Origin: Candidatus Schekmanbacteria bacterium
GTDB taxonomy: Bacteria; CSSED10-310; JACPHN01
DNA length: 64,000 bases
NCBI GenBank assembly: GCA_016188575.1
Contig: JACPHN010000114.1
Span: 1-64,000 of the forward strand
Direction of reading: 5' to 3'
Every line of letters begins with the position of its first letter. Within the stretch, counting starts at the first letter, position 1. The notes below the pieces were generated by a model. The model was not told where the DNA came from and made no database searches. It saw only the letters and a list, made by a program, of their open reading frames with translations. Made by a program: the position numbers and the translations under genes. Below, one piece after another: positions 44,167-51,657 of the stretch.

Positions 44167-44756
44167 GTCGTACCTACTGCGCGAACAAGACCACAATCCA
44201 CTGCTATCGCTGTCGCTTCAAAAGCAGCGCGTGCCGCCGATGCATTCGCCTCGGGGTGCACCGGTACCTCTTCTACGATCGCCGCGACCACCGCGTCGAT
44301 GCTCACCAGCCCGGTCGCCCGGGCGAATCCTCCGAGGATTGCCGTGTTGACGATCGGAGCGCTCCGGCTGCCTAGGCGGTGCTCGAGCGCGATCCGACTC
44401 GCGTCCACGACGGCCACGGCGTAGCGATCGAGCGTGGAAAAGTGGTGCGGCGCTTGGGGGCTGTTCACCAGGACGCAGCCACCCGCCTTGAGCCCGTTCG
44501 TTACGTTGGCCGCTTGGATGAGTGTCTGGTCGAGCACAACCACGTGATCGGGCTCGTAGATATTGCTGCGGACGAAGATTTTTTCCTCGTCGAAGCGCGT
44601 GAACGCGGTCACCGGAGCGCCGCGCCGCTCGACGCCGAACATCGGGAAGCTCTGCACCCACTTCCCCTCCTTGAACAGGGCACATGCCAGGATCTTGCCG
44701 GCAATTACCGCGCCCTGCCCGCCCCGGCCGTGGAATCGTATTTCAACCATCGCCAT
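44163..44756 (-). CDS. porG: 2-oxoacid:ferredoxin oxidoreductase, gamma subunit
   Basis: A 197-residue protein of the catalytic gamma domain family. It starts MVEIRFHGRGGQGAVIAGKIL, continues with SFPMFGVERRGAPVTAF and has VLDQTLI and a VNTAILGGFAR segment, all usual for the family. It contacts CoA in the assembled complex. Gene order here is gamma, GltD-delta fusion, alpha, beta, each overlapping its neighbour by four bases. It lies 18 bases after the regulator gene, so regulator and enzyme are in one transcript. Confidence 0.88.
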   Translation of the reverse strand: MAMVEIRFHGRGGQGAVIAGKILACALFKEGKWVQSFPMFGVERRGAPVTAFTRFDEEKIFVRSNIYEPDHVVVLDQTLIQAANVTNGLKAGGCVLVNSPQAPHHFSTLDRYAVAVVDASRIALEHRLGSRSAPIVNTAILGGFARATGLVSIDAVVAAIVEEVPVHPEANASAARAAFEATAIAVDCGLVRAVGTT

Positions 44757-44774
44757 GGACGCATTCCCTCGATA

Positions 44775-45371
44775 TCAGGAGAACGGGTAGAGCACGGCCA
44801 GGGCCTTCGGCACCGTGACGCCGAGGCCGCGGAGCGCGTGCGGAACGCTGGAATCGAAATAGATCGAGTCGCCGGGGCGTAACACGATGCGTTCGCTCGC
44901 CGAAAGAAACTCGACCTCGCCGGTCAAAACATAGAGGAATTCCTCGCCTTCGTGCGTCACCGGCGCCGGATCGGCCGCGACGTCGAGGCTGAACTCCACC
45001 ATGAATGGCTCCATGTGCTTTCCGGGCATGCGATAGGCCAGCGATTCGTAGTTGTACGCCAGCGCCGGGCCAGCCGAAGGCCTGACGCGCTGCATCTTCC
45101 GCCCCTCACCCGAGCGCACGACCTCGACGCGCGCCTGGTACCCCGGGTCGCGAAAAAACGTGTCTACTGTCGTCTTCAGAGCTCCGGAAATGCGCACCAA
45201 CGCGGCCACGGTTGGCGGAACCACGTCGCCCTCGATCTGCGCCAACAACACCTCCGGCATTTCGCACCGATCCGCGAGCTCGGCCAATGACATCTCCTCA
45301 CGTTCTCGCAGGGCGCGGATCTTGCGCCCGATCGCGAGCCTACGGACTTCCTGGGCAACAGAATCGGACAT
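44775..45371 (-). CDS. HTH-XRE transcriptional regulator with C-terminal cupin domain
   Basis: A 198-residue protein. AAGGAG lies seven bases before ATG 45371. Residues 12-72 are an XRE-type helix-turn-helix (RKIRALREREEMSLAELADR); residues 120-195 are a cupin (HEGEEFLYVLTGEVEF, LRPGDSIYFDSSVPHAL). Proteins of this plan sense small molecules through the cupin; the His and Glu residues could hold a metal. As the first gene of the oxidoreductase operon it probably controls it, and itself, in response to a substrate or product. A promoter lies about 48 bases upstream. Confidence 0.85.
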   Translation of the reverse strand: MSDSVAQEVRRLAIGRKIRALREREEMSLAELADRCEMPEVLLAQIEGDVVPPTVAALVRISGALKTTVDTFFRDPGYQARVEVVRSGEGRKMQRVRPSAGPALAYNYESLAYRMPGKHMEPFMVEFSLDVAADPAPVTHEGEEFLYVLTGEVEFLSASERIVLRPGDSIYFDSSVPHALRGLGVTVPKALAVLYPFS

Positions 45372-45418
45372 GGATCACTCCTTGAATTCAGCGGCGAACG
45401 ATGCCATCCGTTAGACCA

Positions 45419-45447
45419 AGTGTACCGATCCGCGGCCCCGAGGTCAA
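45419..45447 (-). promoter_or_regulatory. Sigma70-type promoter of the regulator/2-oxoacid oxidoreductase operon
   Basis: On the minus strand TTGACC (45442-45447) is 17 bases from TACACT (45419-45424). Five of six and four of six bases match consensus. The predicted transcript starts near 45412 and has a leader of about 40 bases. The 123-base intergenic space also serves the divergent gene at 45495; I see no clear second promoter. Confidence 0.65.
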
Positions 45448-45494
45448 ACGACTCGACGGCCATCTCGGACCATCAGCCCGGAGAGGACTAATCG

Positions 45495-46400
45495 ATGACC
45501 GATTCTTGCGCGCTTGATTCGCTGCGAGATGGCGAGCTACTGGCGGGAACAGCGGGCAAGGAGGTGCGCCGCTGGCTCTTCATCCAAGAGCAACGCCCGT
45601 GGGGACCGAAAGGGTTCGAGGACTGCCGGATGGCCGACGGCGTCAAGGAGTCTGTGGCCGCGGCGGCGGGTCACCTGGGCGCTCGCGTGCAACTGATCCG
45701 GCGGCCGGCGAGGGCGGCCGGTGGTCCCGCGCGAGTGGTCATGGCCGCGTACGTCGGTGAGCAGTGTGGCGCGATTCGCACCATGGCTGCGCGCGACGAG
45801 GTCGAGCTCGCCGACTTCGATTTCGCCCACCTGCTCGGCGCGACGATGCCGGCCCAGGGCCCCGATGGGACGCCATCCCCTGTGATCTGTTTTGTGTGTG
45901 CCCACGGGCGCCGCGACCCCTGCTGTGCCCGCTGGGGTAGCCGATTCTATCGCGCTTTTTCACCGACCGCCGGCTGTGAGGTGTGGCAAACGACGCACCT
46001 CGGCGGTCACCGCTTCGCCGCGAACATGCTCTGGATGCCGCACGGAGTAATGCTTGGGAGGTTGCGTCCCGGGGACGCGACCACAGTGGCGGCGGCGGTG
46101 GCGCGCGGTGCTATCGTCTCGCTCGAACAGTATCGCGGCCGTGTTTGTTACCCTGCGCATGTGCAGGCGGCGGAGGCCGCGGCGCGGCGCAGAACCGAAA
46201 CGATGGAAGCGTGGGCCATGACCGCCGAGGAAACGACCGCGCTCGGCCCCGAGTCCTGGCGGGTTCGCTTTCGCATCGACGCCCCTGCGCCGCCGCGCCG
46301 TGTCGAGGTTGCGGTGCGAGCCCAAACGGCGCGTTTCCGCCTGAGCTGTGCCGATCCTGCTCCGGCGGATACCGTGATTTGGGTTCCGGAGATCTTGTAA
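45495..46400 (+). CDS. Sucrase/ferredoxin-like (Suc_Fer-like) family protein
   Basis: A 301-residue protein. GGAGAGG precedes ATG 45495. Residues 130-185 carry the family signature of a thioredoxin-like [2Fe-2S] ferredoxin fold: FVCAHGRRDPCCARWG and then HLGGHRFAANMLWMPHG. An RGRVCYP motif occurs near residue 215. The Cys and His residues are those expected to bind the cluster. Biochemical role is not known for this family; electron transfer is inferred. It is divergent from the regulator of the ferredoxin-linked oxidoreductase operon, which is suggestive of related redox function but not proof. Confidence 0.85.
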   Translation: MTDSCALDSLRDGELLAGTAGKEVRRWLFIQEQRPWGPKGFEDCRMADGVKESVAAAAGHLGARVQLIRRPARAAGGPARVVMAAYVGEQCGAIRTMAARDEVELADFDFAHLLGATMPAQGPDGTPSPVICFVCAHGRRDPCCARWGSRFYRAFSPTAGCEVWQTTHLGGHRFAANMLWMPHGVMLGRLRPGDATTVAAAVARGAIVSLEQYRGRVCYPAHVQAAEAAARRRTETMEAWAMTAEETTALGPESWRVRFRIDAPAPPRRVEVAVRAQTARFRLSCADPAPADTVIWVPEIL

Positions 46401-46434
46401 GGGAACCGATCGGCTCGAGTCAGACTCGGCGCCG

Positions 46435-46872
46435 TCAGTCGTCGCAGCAAAGCCGCTTGGTTACATAGATGATGCGGTCGTGGCGAGCGTAGCCCGCGGC
46501 CGCAAAGAGGGCCAGTGACGCAGCATTGCTGTCCTCGATCATCGCGGCGTACACGCGGATTCCTTGCGCCGCCAGCCACGCTTCCGCGGCCGCTACGAGG
46601 TCGCGACCGACGCCTTGACGGCGACACTCAGGGGCAACGACGAGGCGATTGATCCAGCCCTTGCGCCCGTCGTGCGTGACCACCACCGCGCCAGCGAGAG
46701 CCGCGTCGACCTCGTGACCGAGCACGACCTGCGTTCCTCCGGCCATCTGGCGCGCGAAGGCCGCCCTGCCGTCGCGTCCGGACAGGCGCAGCGAGCTGAG
46801 CCCGCAACGCTGTTGCAACGCCACGAGAGCGTCATAGTCCTGCACGTCCAAGGTGCGCACGGTGCCGGTCAT
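46435..46872 (-). CDS. GNAT family N-acetyltransferase
   Basis: A 145-residue protein with a complete small GNAT fold. The acetyl-CoA-binding motif A is INRLVVAPECRRQGVGRDLV (about residues 73-92), followed by the helix AAEAWLAAQG and the typical ending NAASLALFAAAGYARHDRI. It presumably acetylates a small molecule or a protein amine; the acceptor cannot be told from sequence. It is convergent with the Suc_Fer-like gene (34 bases apart) and stands alone. Confidence 0.88.
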   Translation of the reverse strand: MTGTVRTLDVQDYDALVALQQRCGLSSLRLSGRDGRAAFARQMAGGTQVVLGHEVDAALAGAVVVTHDGRKGWINRLVVAPECRRQGVGRDLVAAAEAWLAAQGIRVYAAMIEDSNAASLALFAAAGYARHDRIIYVTKRLCCDD

Positions 46873-46926
46873 GCGTCGCTGTGTAATGCCGCGACCTGCG
46901 GCGGCGCAAGGGTGGTAGCGTCACCA

Positions 46927-47021
46927 TCCGTCCCTCCCCCCGCTGGGGGGAAAAGTGAGGTGGGGAGTCTTCGTAGTGCGCTTCCCGCGCAGCCTGCAGG
47001 CGAAGAGGCGGTGGATTCAGG
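46927..47021 (+). repeat. Dispersed palindromic repeat, copy 6 (full length)
   Basis: A complete copy: a C-rich/G-rich palindrome, the tail TGAGGTGGGGAGTCTTCGTAG, shown here only in part, then a conserved region ending GAAGAGGCGGTGGATTCAGG. It lies in the 394-base gap between the GNAT gene and the next unknown gene. Nothing else is recognisable there. Confidence 0.85.
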
Positions 47022-47266
47022 CATGAGGCCAGTCTGGGGCGGCCATCGGCATCAGGGCATCCCTGCACCAGCAGGGGAAGGCCCCTGGGGCTGCGCGTGG
47101 CGCTCCGGCGCCTCCCGGCCACATCGCCGTCGCGGGCGCGGACCGGCACGCTCATTGACGCCAACACCGGTTCGAGCTCGCCGTCGTGGGCACCGCAAGC
47201 ACCTTGGCACGAAGCGTGCAACTGGGGCTCGCGACATCAGTGCTACCTCAATCCCAGGAGTATACC

Positions 47267-48238
47267 ATGCGCATCGACGAGTCACGCTCTGTCCAGCTAA
47301 GGGTCGAAAAAGACAATCCGTCGAACGACGATTTCCATCCCGTCCCCAGTTGCGCCAATGACCTTCGCCCTCGCGATTTGACACTGCCGCCCATCCACGT
47401 CGATGGCTATGAGGAAAAGTCGGAAGATCCGTCTCTTGAGGTGCGGTATCCGAATGACCCGGCAATCACTCTCGAGCCGGTCGAGACGCTCCCGGCGGTC
47501 CTCCCTGACACCGCCCCAGAAATCAGGTCCGAGATCATGCGGCTGACCGAGACATTGCCCGCCGGCGTGACCCCGGAAGCCTACCTCGAGGAACGGGATC
47601 AGCTCGCGCGCACGCATCCGACTGGACTGACCGTCGTCGATCCGGTTGAAGACACAAGTCGGCGGCTCGTCGCTCTGAAGCAGCGGCTCACGGAGCTGGA
47701 GGCCCACGGTTCGCCGCAAGGACTCCGCGAACGCGCGGACGATCTCGCAGCCAACTACCGAGCGCAGCAGAAGGACTTATCGAAGTTGCTGCTAGGCGAC
47801 GGCGGCATCTTCGGTGCAGGTAGGAATCAGCAGGATCTACATGCCGCCATTGGACAGATCATGGACCAGTTGCAGGACACTCGCGTCAAGATGCGCGGGG
47901 TTGTGCAGGAATCCGAGCTGGCGCTTCACGAGGCCCTGCTTTCGAGCTCGCTCGACGGGATCATCGGCGCCGACGAGCGCGCCGCCCTGCGGAAGTTGCG
48001 CGAAGATCACGAGGACCTGGTCGAAAGCCTTGGCCCGGTTGTCGAACCGTATTTCAACGCGCCGCTCGGCGGGATCCGGACCATGCGTCGCGATCTGGGG
48101 CGCCCCGGAAGCGCCGGCCCCGGAGGTTGGCAAGACGCGGTCCTGAATGGCGGCGACCCCTTTCACTTCCGGTTCGACTCGGGAAACCGCTATTCCGGCG
48201 ATCTTGATCCCGAGCCGGATCGCGCCTGGTTGATGTAA
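47267..48238 (+). CDS. Unknown helical protein
   Basis: A 323-residue protein. AGGAG lies seven bases before ATG 47267, so an earlier start in the same frame is rejected. There is no signal peptide or membrane segment. Residues 1-90 are acidic, Pro rich and probably disordered. Residues 95-275 are mostly helical with charged, heptad-like stretches (RRLVALKQRLTELEAHG, MDQLQDTRVKMRGVVQESEL), suggesting a coiled coil. The Gly/Pro-rich end has no known motif. I do not recognise it. Its build (disordered start, helical body) resembles the 528-residue protein at 7744-9330, although I see no clear sequence similarity. Confidence 0.6.
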   Translation: MRIDESRSVQLRVEKDNPSNDDFHPVPSCANDLRPRDLTLPPIHVDGYEEKSEDPSLEVRYPNDPAITLEPVETLPAVLPDTAPEIRSEIMRLTETLPAGVTPEAYLEERDQLARTHPTGLTVVDPVEDTSRRLVALKQRLTELEAHGSPQGLRERADDLAANYRAQQKDLSKLLLGDGGIFGAGRNQQDLHAAIGQIMDQLQDTRVKMRGVVQESELALHEALLSSSLDGIIGADERAALRKLREDHEDLVESLGPVVEPYFNAPLGGIRTMRRDLGRPGSAGPGGWQDAVLNGGDPFHFRFDSGNRYSGDLDPEPDRAWLM

Positions 48239-48388
48239 GCGAACCGCCGAACGGCGGCCCGATTCCGGGAGCCGCCCCAGGCCAGATCAACGGGAGGCTC
48301 GACGCCCGCCGCGGCAGCGCCGCACTGTGGGGTAACAGGGGGCGCGAGTCTCCCTATTTTGGGCGTCGCGTGCGGGGGGAGGTGGTGA

Positions 48389-51112
48389 TCACCGCGTGCG
48401 GAGTCGCAGCCACTTTTCGAGGCCGACAGCGCCGTAGCAGATCAGGCCGGAAACCAGGATCCGCGCCCAGGACCCGGCGCCGATCGGATGGCTCGCAAAC
48501 GCCTTGTTCATGAAAGGAAGGTACGTGAACGCGAGCTGCAGGGCGATCATCAAGGAGACTCCGCCGCTTACCCAGGCGTTGGAGAACAGGCCTTGCCTGA
48601 CCATAGAGCGCTCCAGCGAGCGGCAGTTGAACAGATAAAACAGCTCGACGACGACGAACACGTTGACGGCGACGGTGCGCGCCGCTGCCTCGGCTGCTCC
48701 CGCGGTCAGCTCCCAGGAGTACAGTCCGAAGGAGGCGATCAGCAACAAGACCCCGACGAGAACAATGCGCCCGATCAGCACGTTGGTGAGGATGGGATGC
48801 CCGGGATCTCGCGGCGGCCGGATCATGATGTCGCGCTCCTTGGGCTCGAAGGCCAGCATGAGCCCGAGAAGCACGGCGGTCGTCATGTTGATCCACAAGA
48901 TCTGCACAGGGAGGATGGGGAGCGCGGCGCCGGCGAACGTCGCGGCGAGGATGACGAGGCCCTCCCCCAGGTTGGTCGGCAACGTCCAGGTAATGAACTT
49001 GACGAGGTTGTCGTAGACGCCTCGGCCTTCCTCGACCGCCGCTTCGATGGACGCGAAGTCGTCATCGGTGAGCACCATGTCGGCGGCCTCCTTGGCAACT
49101 TCGGTGCCGGCCTGGCCCATGGCGACGCCGATGTCGGCGCGGCGCAGCGCGGGGGCGTCGTTGACGCCGTCCCCGGTCATCGCGACGATCTGCCCCTGCG
49201 CCTGCAGCGCCATCACGAGGCGCAGCTTCTGCTCGGGGGCAACCCGGGCGAAGACCGCGGTTTCTCGCGCCCGCGCCGCCAGGTCGTCCTCCCCCAGCGC
49301 CGCGATCTCGGTGCCGCTCAGGACCTTCACGGGATCGCCAGCGCCGTCACCGGTGCCGTCGCCGGCGCCGAACAGGCCGAGGTCGCGGGCCACGGCGGCG
49401 GCGGTCAGCGCGTGATCGCCCGTGATCATCTTCACGTGAATGCCGGCGCCCTGGCACGCGCGGACGGCGGCCGCGGCGTTGGGCCGCGGCGGGTCGATCA
49501 TGCCCTGCAGGCCGAGCCAGGTGAGCCCCGCGCGTACCTGGGACGGCGCGAGCCGATCTTGCGTGGGCGGCATCTCCAACATGGCCAGGGCGAGCACCCG
49601 CAGGCCTCGCGCGGCCATGTCCTCGGCGCGCCGTCGCCACGCCTCCGCGTCGATGGGGCCGGCGTCGCCCCGCTCGGTAAGCGCGCAATCACAGCGCGGC
49701 AGCACGCTTTCCGCCGCACCCTTCATGAAGACGAGCGTGGCTTTGCCGTTCGCCACGCGATGGAGACTCGCCATGTACTGGCGCTCAGACTCGAACGGAA
49801 TCGCGTCCAGGCGCGGATACTGCGCCGCGAGCTCGGCGGCTACCAGCCCCGCCTTGGCAGCGGCGGCCAACAACGCACCTTCCGTCGGATCGCCCTCGAC
49901 GACCCAGGCGGCGCCGCGGCGGGTCAGTTTTGCTTCGCTGCACAGCGCGCCTGCCTGCAGACAGCGCTGCAGCGCCGGGATTTGGGCGGCGCTCACCGGC
50001 GTCCCCGCGCGCAGAATCGCTCCCGCCGGCGCATATCCCGTGCCCGTCACGCGGAACACCCCGTCACCGGCCGCAACCTCCTGAACCGTCATCGCGTTCT
50101 GGGTCAGCGTTCCTGTCTTGTCCGCGCAAATCACAGTCGTGCTGCCGAGCGCCTCCACCGCCGGCAGCCGGCGGATGATGGCGTTGCGATTTGCCATTCT
50201 GGAGACGCCGATGGCGAGCGTTATGGTCATCGCCGCGGGCAGGCCTTCAGGAATGGCACCAACCGCCAGGGCAACCGCCGCCATCAGCATCTCGAGCCAG
50301 GTTTCGCCGCGCAACAGGCCAACGCCGAACGTCACGGCCGCGAGGCCAAGAATCGCCCACAGCAGCGCGCTACTGAACGCCGCTATTTTCCGGGTCAACG
50401 GCGTTGCCAGGAGCTCCGCGGTCCTGATCATTTCGCTGACGCGGCCGATCTCGGTGGCGGTGCCCGTTGCCACAACGATGGCCGTCGCCGTGCCGTGGAC
50501 GACCAGCGTGGAGGCGTAGACCATGTTGGTCCGCTCGGCGAGGGAAGCGTCCGGCGGCAGCGGCGCGGGCTGCTTGACTATGGGCAACGATTCGCCCGTC
50601 AGCGCCGCTTCCTCGACGCGCAGGTCGCGACAGCGCACCAGGCGGGCGTCGGCGGGAACCTTGTCCCCCGAGCACAGCAGCAAGACGTCGCCGGGCACGA
50701 GCGCGCTGGCGGGGACAGTCTTCCTTGTCGCCGCACGCAACACGACGGCCTGCGTCACCATGCCGCGCGCGAGGGACGCAATCGCCGCTATCGCCCGCGA
50801 CTCCTGAAGGTAGCCGATTACCGCGTTGACGGCGACGACGCCGAAGATCACCGCGGCGTCAACCACGGCGCCAAGCACGGAGGAAATCGTTCCGGAAACG
50901 ATGAGAATGTAGATAAGAGGCTGGTGGAACTGCGTAAGAAACGTTATGATCTTGGATGGATCTTTGCCGACTGTCAGGAGATTTTCTCCAAACTGATTCA
51001 ACCGCTCCTGAATAGCGGAATCGCCAAGCCCAGCATCGATATCTACACGCAATGAGCGCAGAACATCATCCGCAGAAACGCTGTGCCAGCTCTGTGTTGC
51101 CTCAATGCTCAT
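48389..51112 (-). CDS. P-type (P2-like) cation-transporting ATPase
   Basis: A 907-residue protein of normal length with about ten membrane segments. Actuator motif LTGESLP (about residue 175), phosphorylation site DKTGTLT (about 330), nucleotide-binding residues MKGAAE, and hinge TGDGVNDAPAL are all present. Membrane segment 4 has AVGAIPEGLPA as in calcium-type pumps. Segment 6, however, reads ILWINMTTAVLLGL, where calcium pumps have an Asp needed for transport (NxxTD), so calcium may not be the cargo. No ribosome site is evident before ATG 51112. A 39-residue antitoxin-like gene and a palindrome lie just upstream. Confidence 0.88.
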   Translation of the reverse strand: MSIEATQSWHSVSADDVLRSLRVDIDAGLGDSAIQERLNQFGENLLTVGKDPSKIITFLTQFHQPLIYILIVSGTISSVLGAVVDAAVIFGVVAVNAVIGYLQESRAIAAIASLARGMVTQAVVLRAATRKTVPASALVPGDVLLLCSGDKVPADARLVRCRDLRVEEAALTGESLPIVKQPAPLPPDASLAERTNMVYASTLVVHGTATAIVVATGTATEIGRVSEMIRTAELLATPLTRKIAAFSSALLWAILGLAAVTFGVGLLRGETWLEMLMAAVALAVGAIPEGLPAAMTITLAIGVSRMANRNAIIRRLPAVEALGSTTVICADKTGTLTQNAMTVQEVAAGDGVFRVTGTGYAPAGAILRAGTPVSAAQIPALQRCLQAGALCSEAKLTRRGAAWVVEGDPTEGALLAAAAKAGLVAAELAAQYPRLDAIPFESERQYMASLHRVANGKATLVFMKGAAESVLPRCDCALTERGDAGPIDAEAWRRRAEDMAARGLRVLALAMLEMPPTQDRLAPSQVRAGLTWLGLQGMIDPPRPNAAAAVRACQGAGIHVKMITGDHALTAAAVARDLGLFGAGDGTGDGAGDPVKVLSGTEIAALGEDDLAARARETAVFARVAPEQKLRLVMALQAQGQIVAMTGDGVNDAPALRRADIGVAMGQAGTEVAKEAADMVLTDDDFASIEAAVEEGRGVYDNLVKFITWTLPTNLGEGLVILAATFAGAALPILPVQILWINMTTAVLLGLMLAFEPKERDIMIRPPRDPGHPILTNVLIGRIVLVGVLLLIASFGLYSWELTAGAAEAAARTVAVNVFVVVELFYLFNCRSLERSMVRQGLFSNAWVSGGVSLMIALQLAFTYLPFMNKAFASHPIGAGSWARILVSGLICYGAVGLEKWLRLRTR

Positions 51113-51124
51113 TGTGTGTTATCA

Positions 51125-51138
51125 GATGCTGCAGCATC
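51125..51138. promoter_or_regulatory. Perfect 14-base palindrome upstream of the P-type ATPase gene
   Basis: GATGCTGCAGCATC lies 12 bases before the ATPase start and touches the stop codon of the small Phd-like gene. It could be an operator. There is no T-run, so it is not a terminator. Confidence 0.45.
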
Positions 51139-51256
51139 ACCCCACAGCCACCTCCCGGACGCGACGTGTAACGACGAATCGCTCGCCGGCCTCAGCGTAC
51201 TCGAGAAGTTTGGCTCGATGCGTCTTCGCTTCGAAAGTCCTCACGGTCGTTGCCAT
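51137..51256 (-). CDS. Short Phd/YefM-like antitoxin, truncated and without toxin
   Basis: A 39-residue reading frame from ATG 51256, preceded by GAGGTG four bases upstream. It reads MATTVRTFEAKTHRAKLL and then EAGERFVVTRRVREVAVG. This matches the DNA-binding N-terminal half of Phd/YefM antitoxins (family pattern: EAKxxLxxLLxxxxxGExxxITRRGxPVA). The toxin-neutralising C-terminal half is missing, and no toxin gene is adjacent. It is probably a remnant, but the good ribosome site and its position 24 bases before the ATPase gene leave room for a small DNA-binding regulator of that gene. Confidence 0.6.
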   Translation of the reverse strand: MATTVRTFEAKTHRAKLLEYAEAGERFVVTRRVREVAVG

Positions 51257-51367
51257 GGCACACCTCAAACCGGTCTGAAACTAGTTTGATCGGGGCATGG
51301 CCGTGTCGTACAACGAGTCGCGTGCGGGCGCAACGGCTAGGGTCAGTCTGAGCCCGCCGCCGGCTCG

Positions 51368-51464
51368 CCGTCCTTCCCCCCCCCGCTGGCAGGGGAAAGT
51401 GAGGTGGGGGTCTTTGTGATGCGCTCTCCGCGCAGCTCACAGCCGAACAGGCGGGGGATTCAGG
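51368..51464 (+). repeat. Dispersed palindromic repeat, copy 7 (full length)
   Basis: The C-rich/G-rich palindrome is followed by AGTGAGGTGGGGGTCTTTG and a conserved end GAACAGGCGGGGGATTCAGG. It lies in the 400-base gap (51257-51657) before the kinase gene. The rest of the gap shows no feature. Confidence 0.85.
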
Positions 51465-51657
51465 TCCCGATTTGGGCTTGCGCCCCGGGTCGCGCGGGGG
51501 TTAGGCTGGTGGCCACGGCTCTGCCGAACCAGGTTACGAACGGTACGGCGAAAAGTTGGAGGCGGCGACACGCGTGCGATCGACAGAAGCCTGTCGTGGC
51601 GACGGGGCTGTCGAAACGGTGGCGCGCGGCGCGAAGGGGAAAGTGCGGCGATAGTCT

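Noticed and set aside
48488-51055. Long plus-strand open frame opposite the P-type ATPase
   Set aside because: The ATPase has every catalytic motif. The opposite frame is Arg/Gln/His-rich and featureless.
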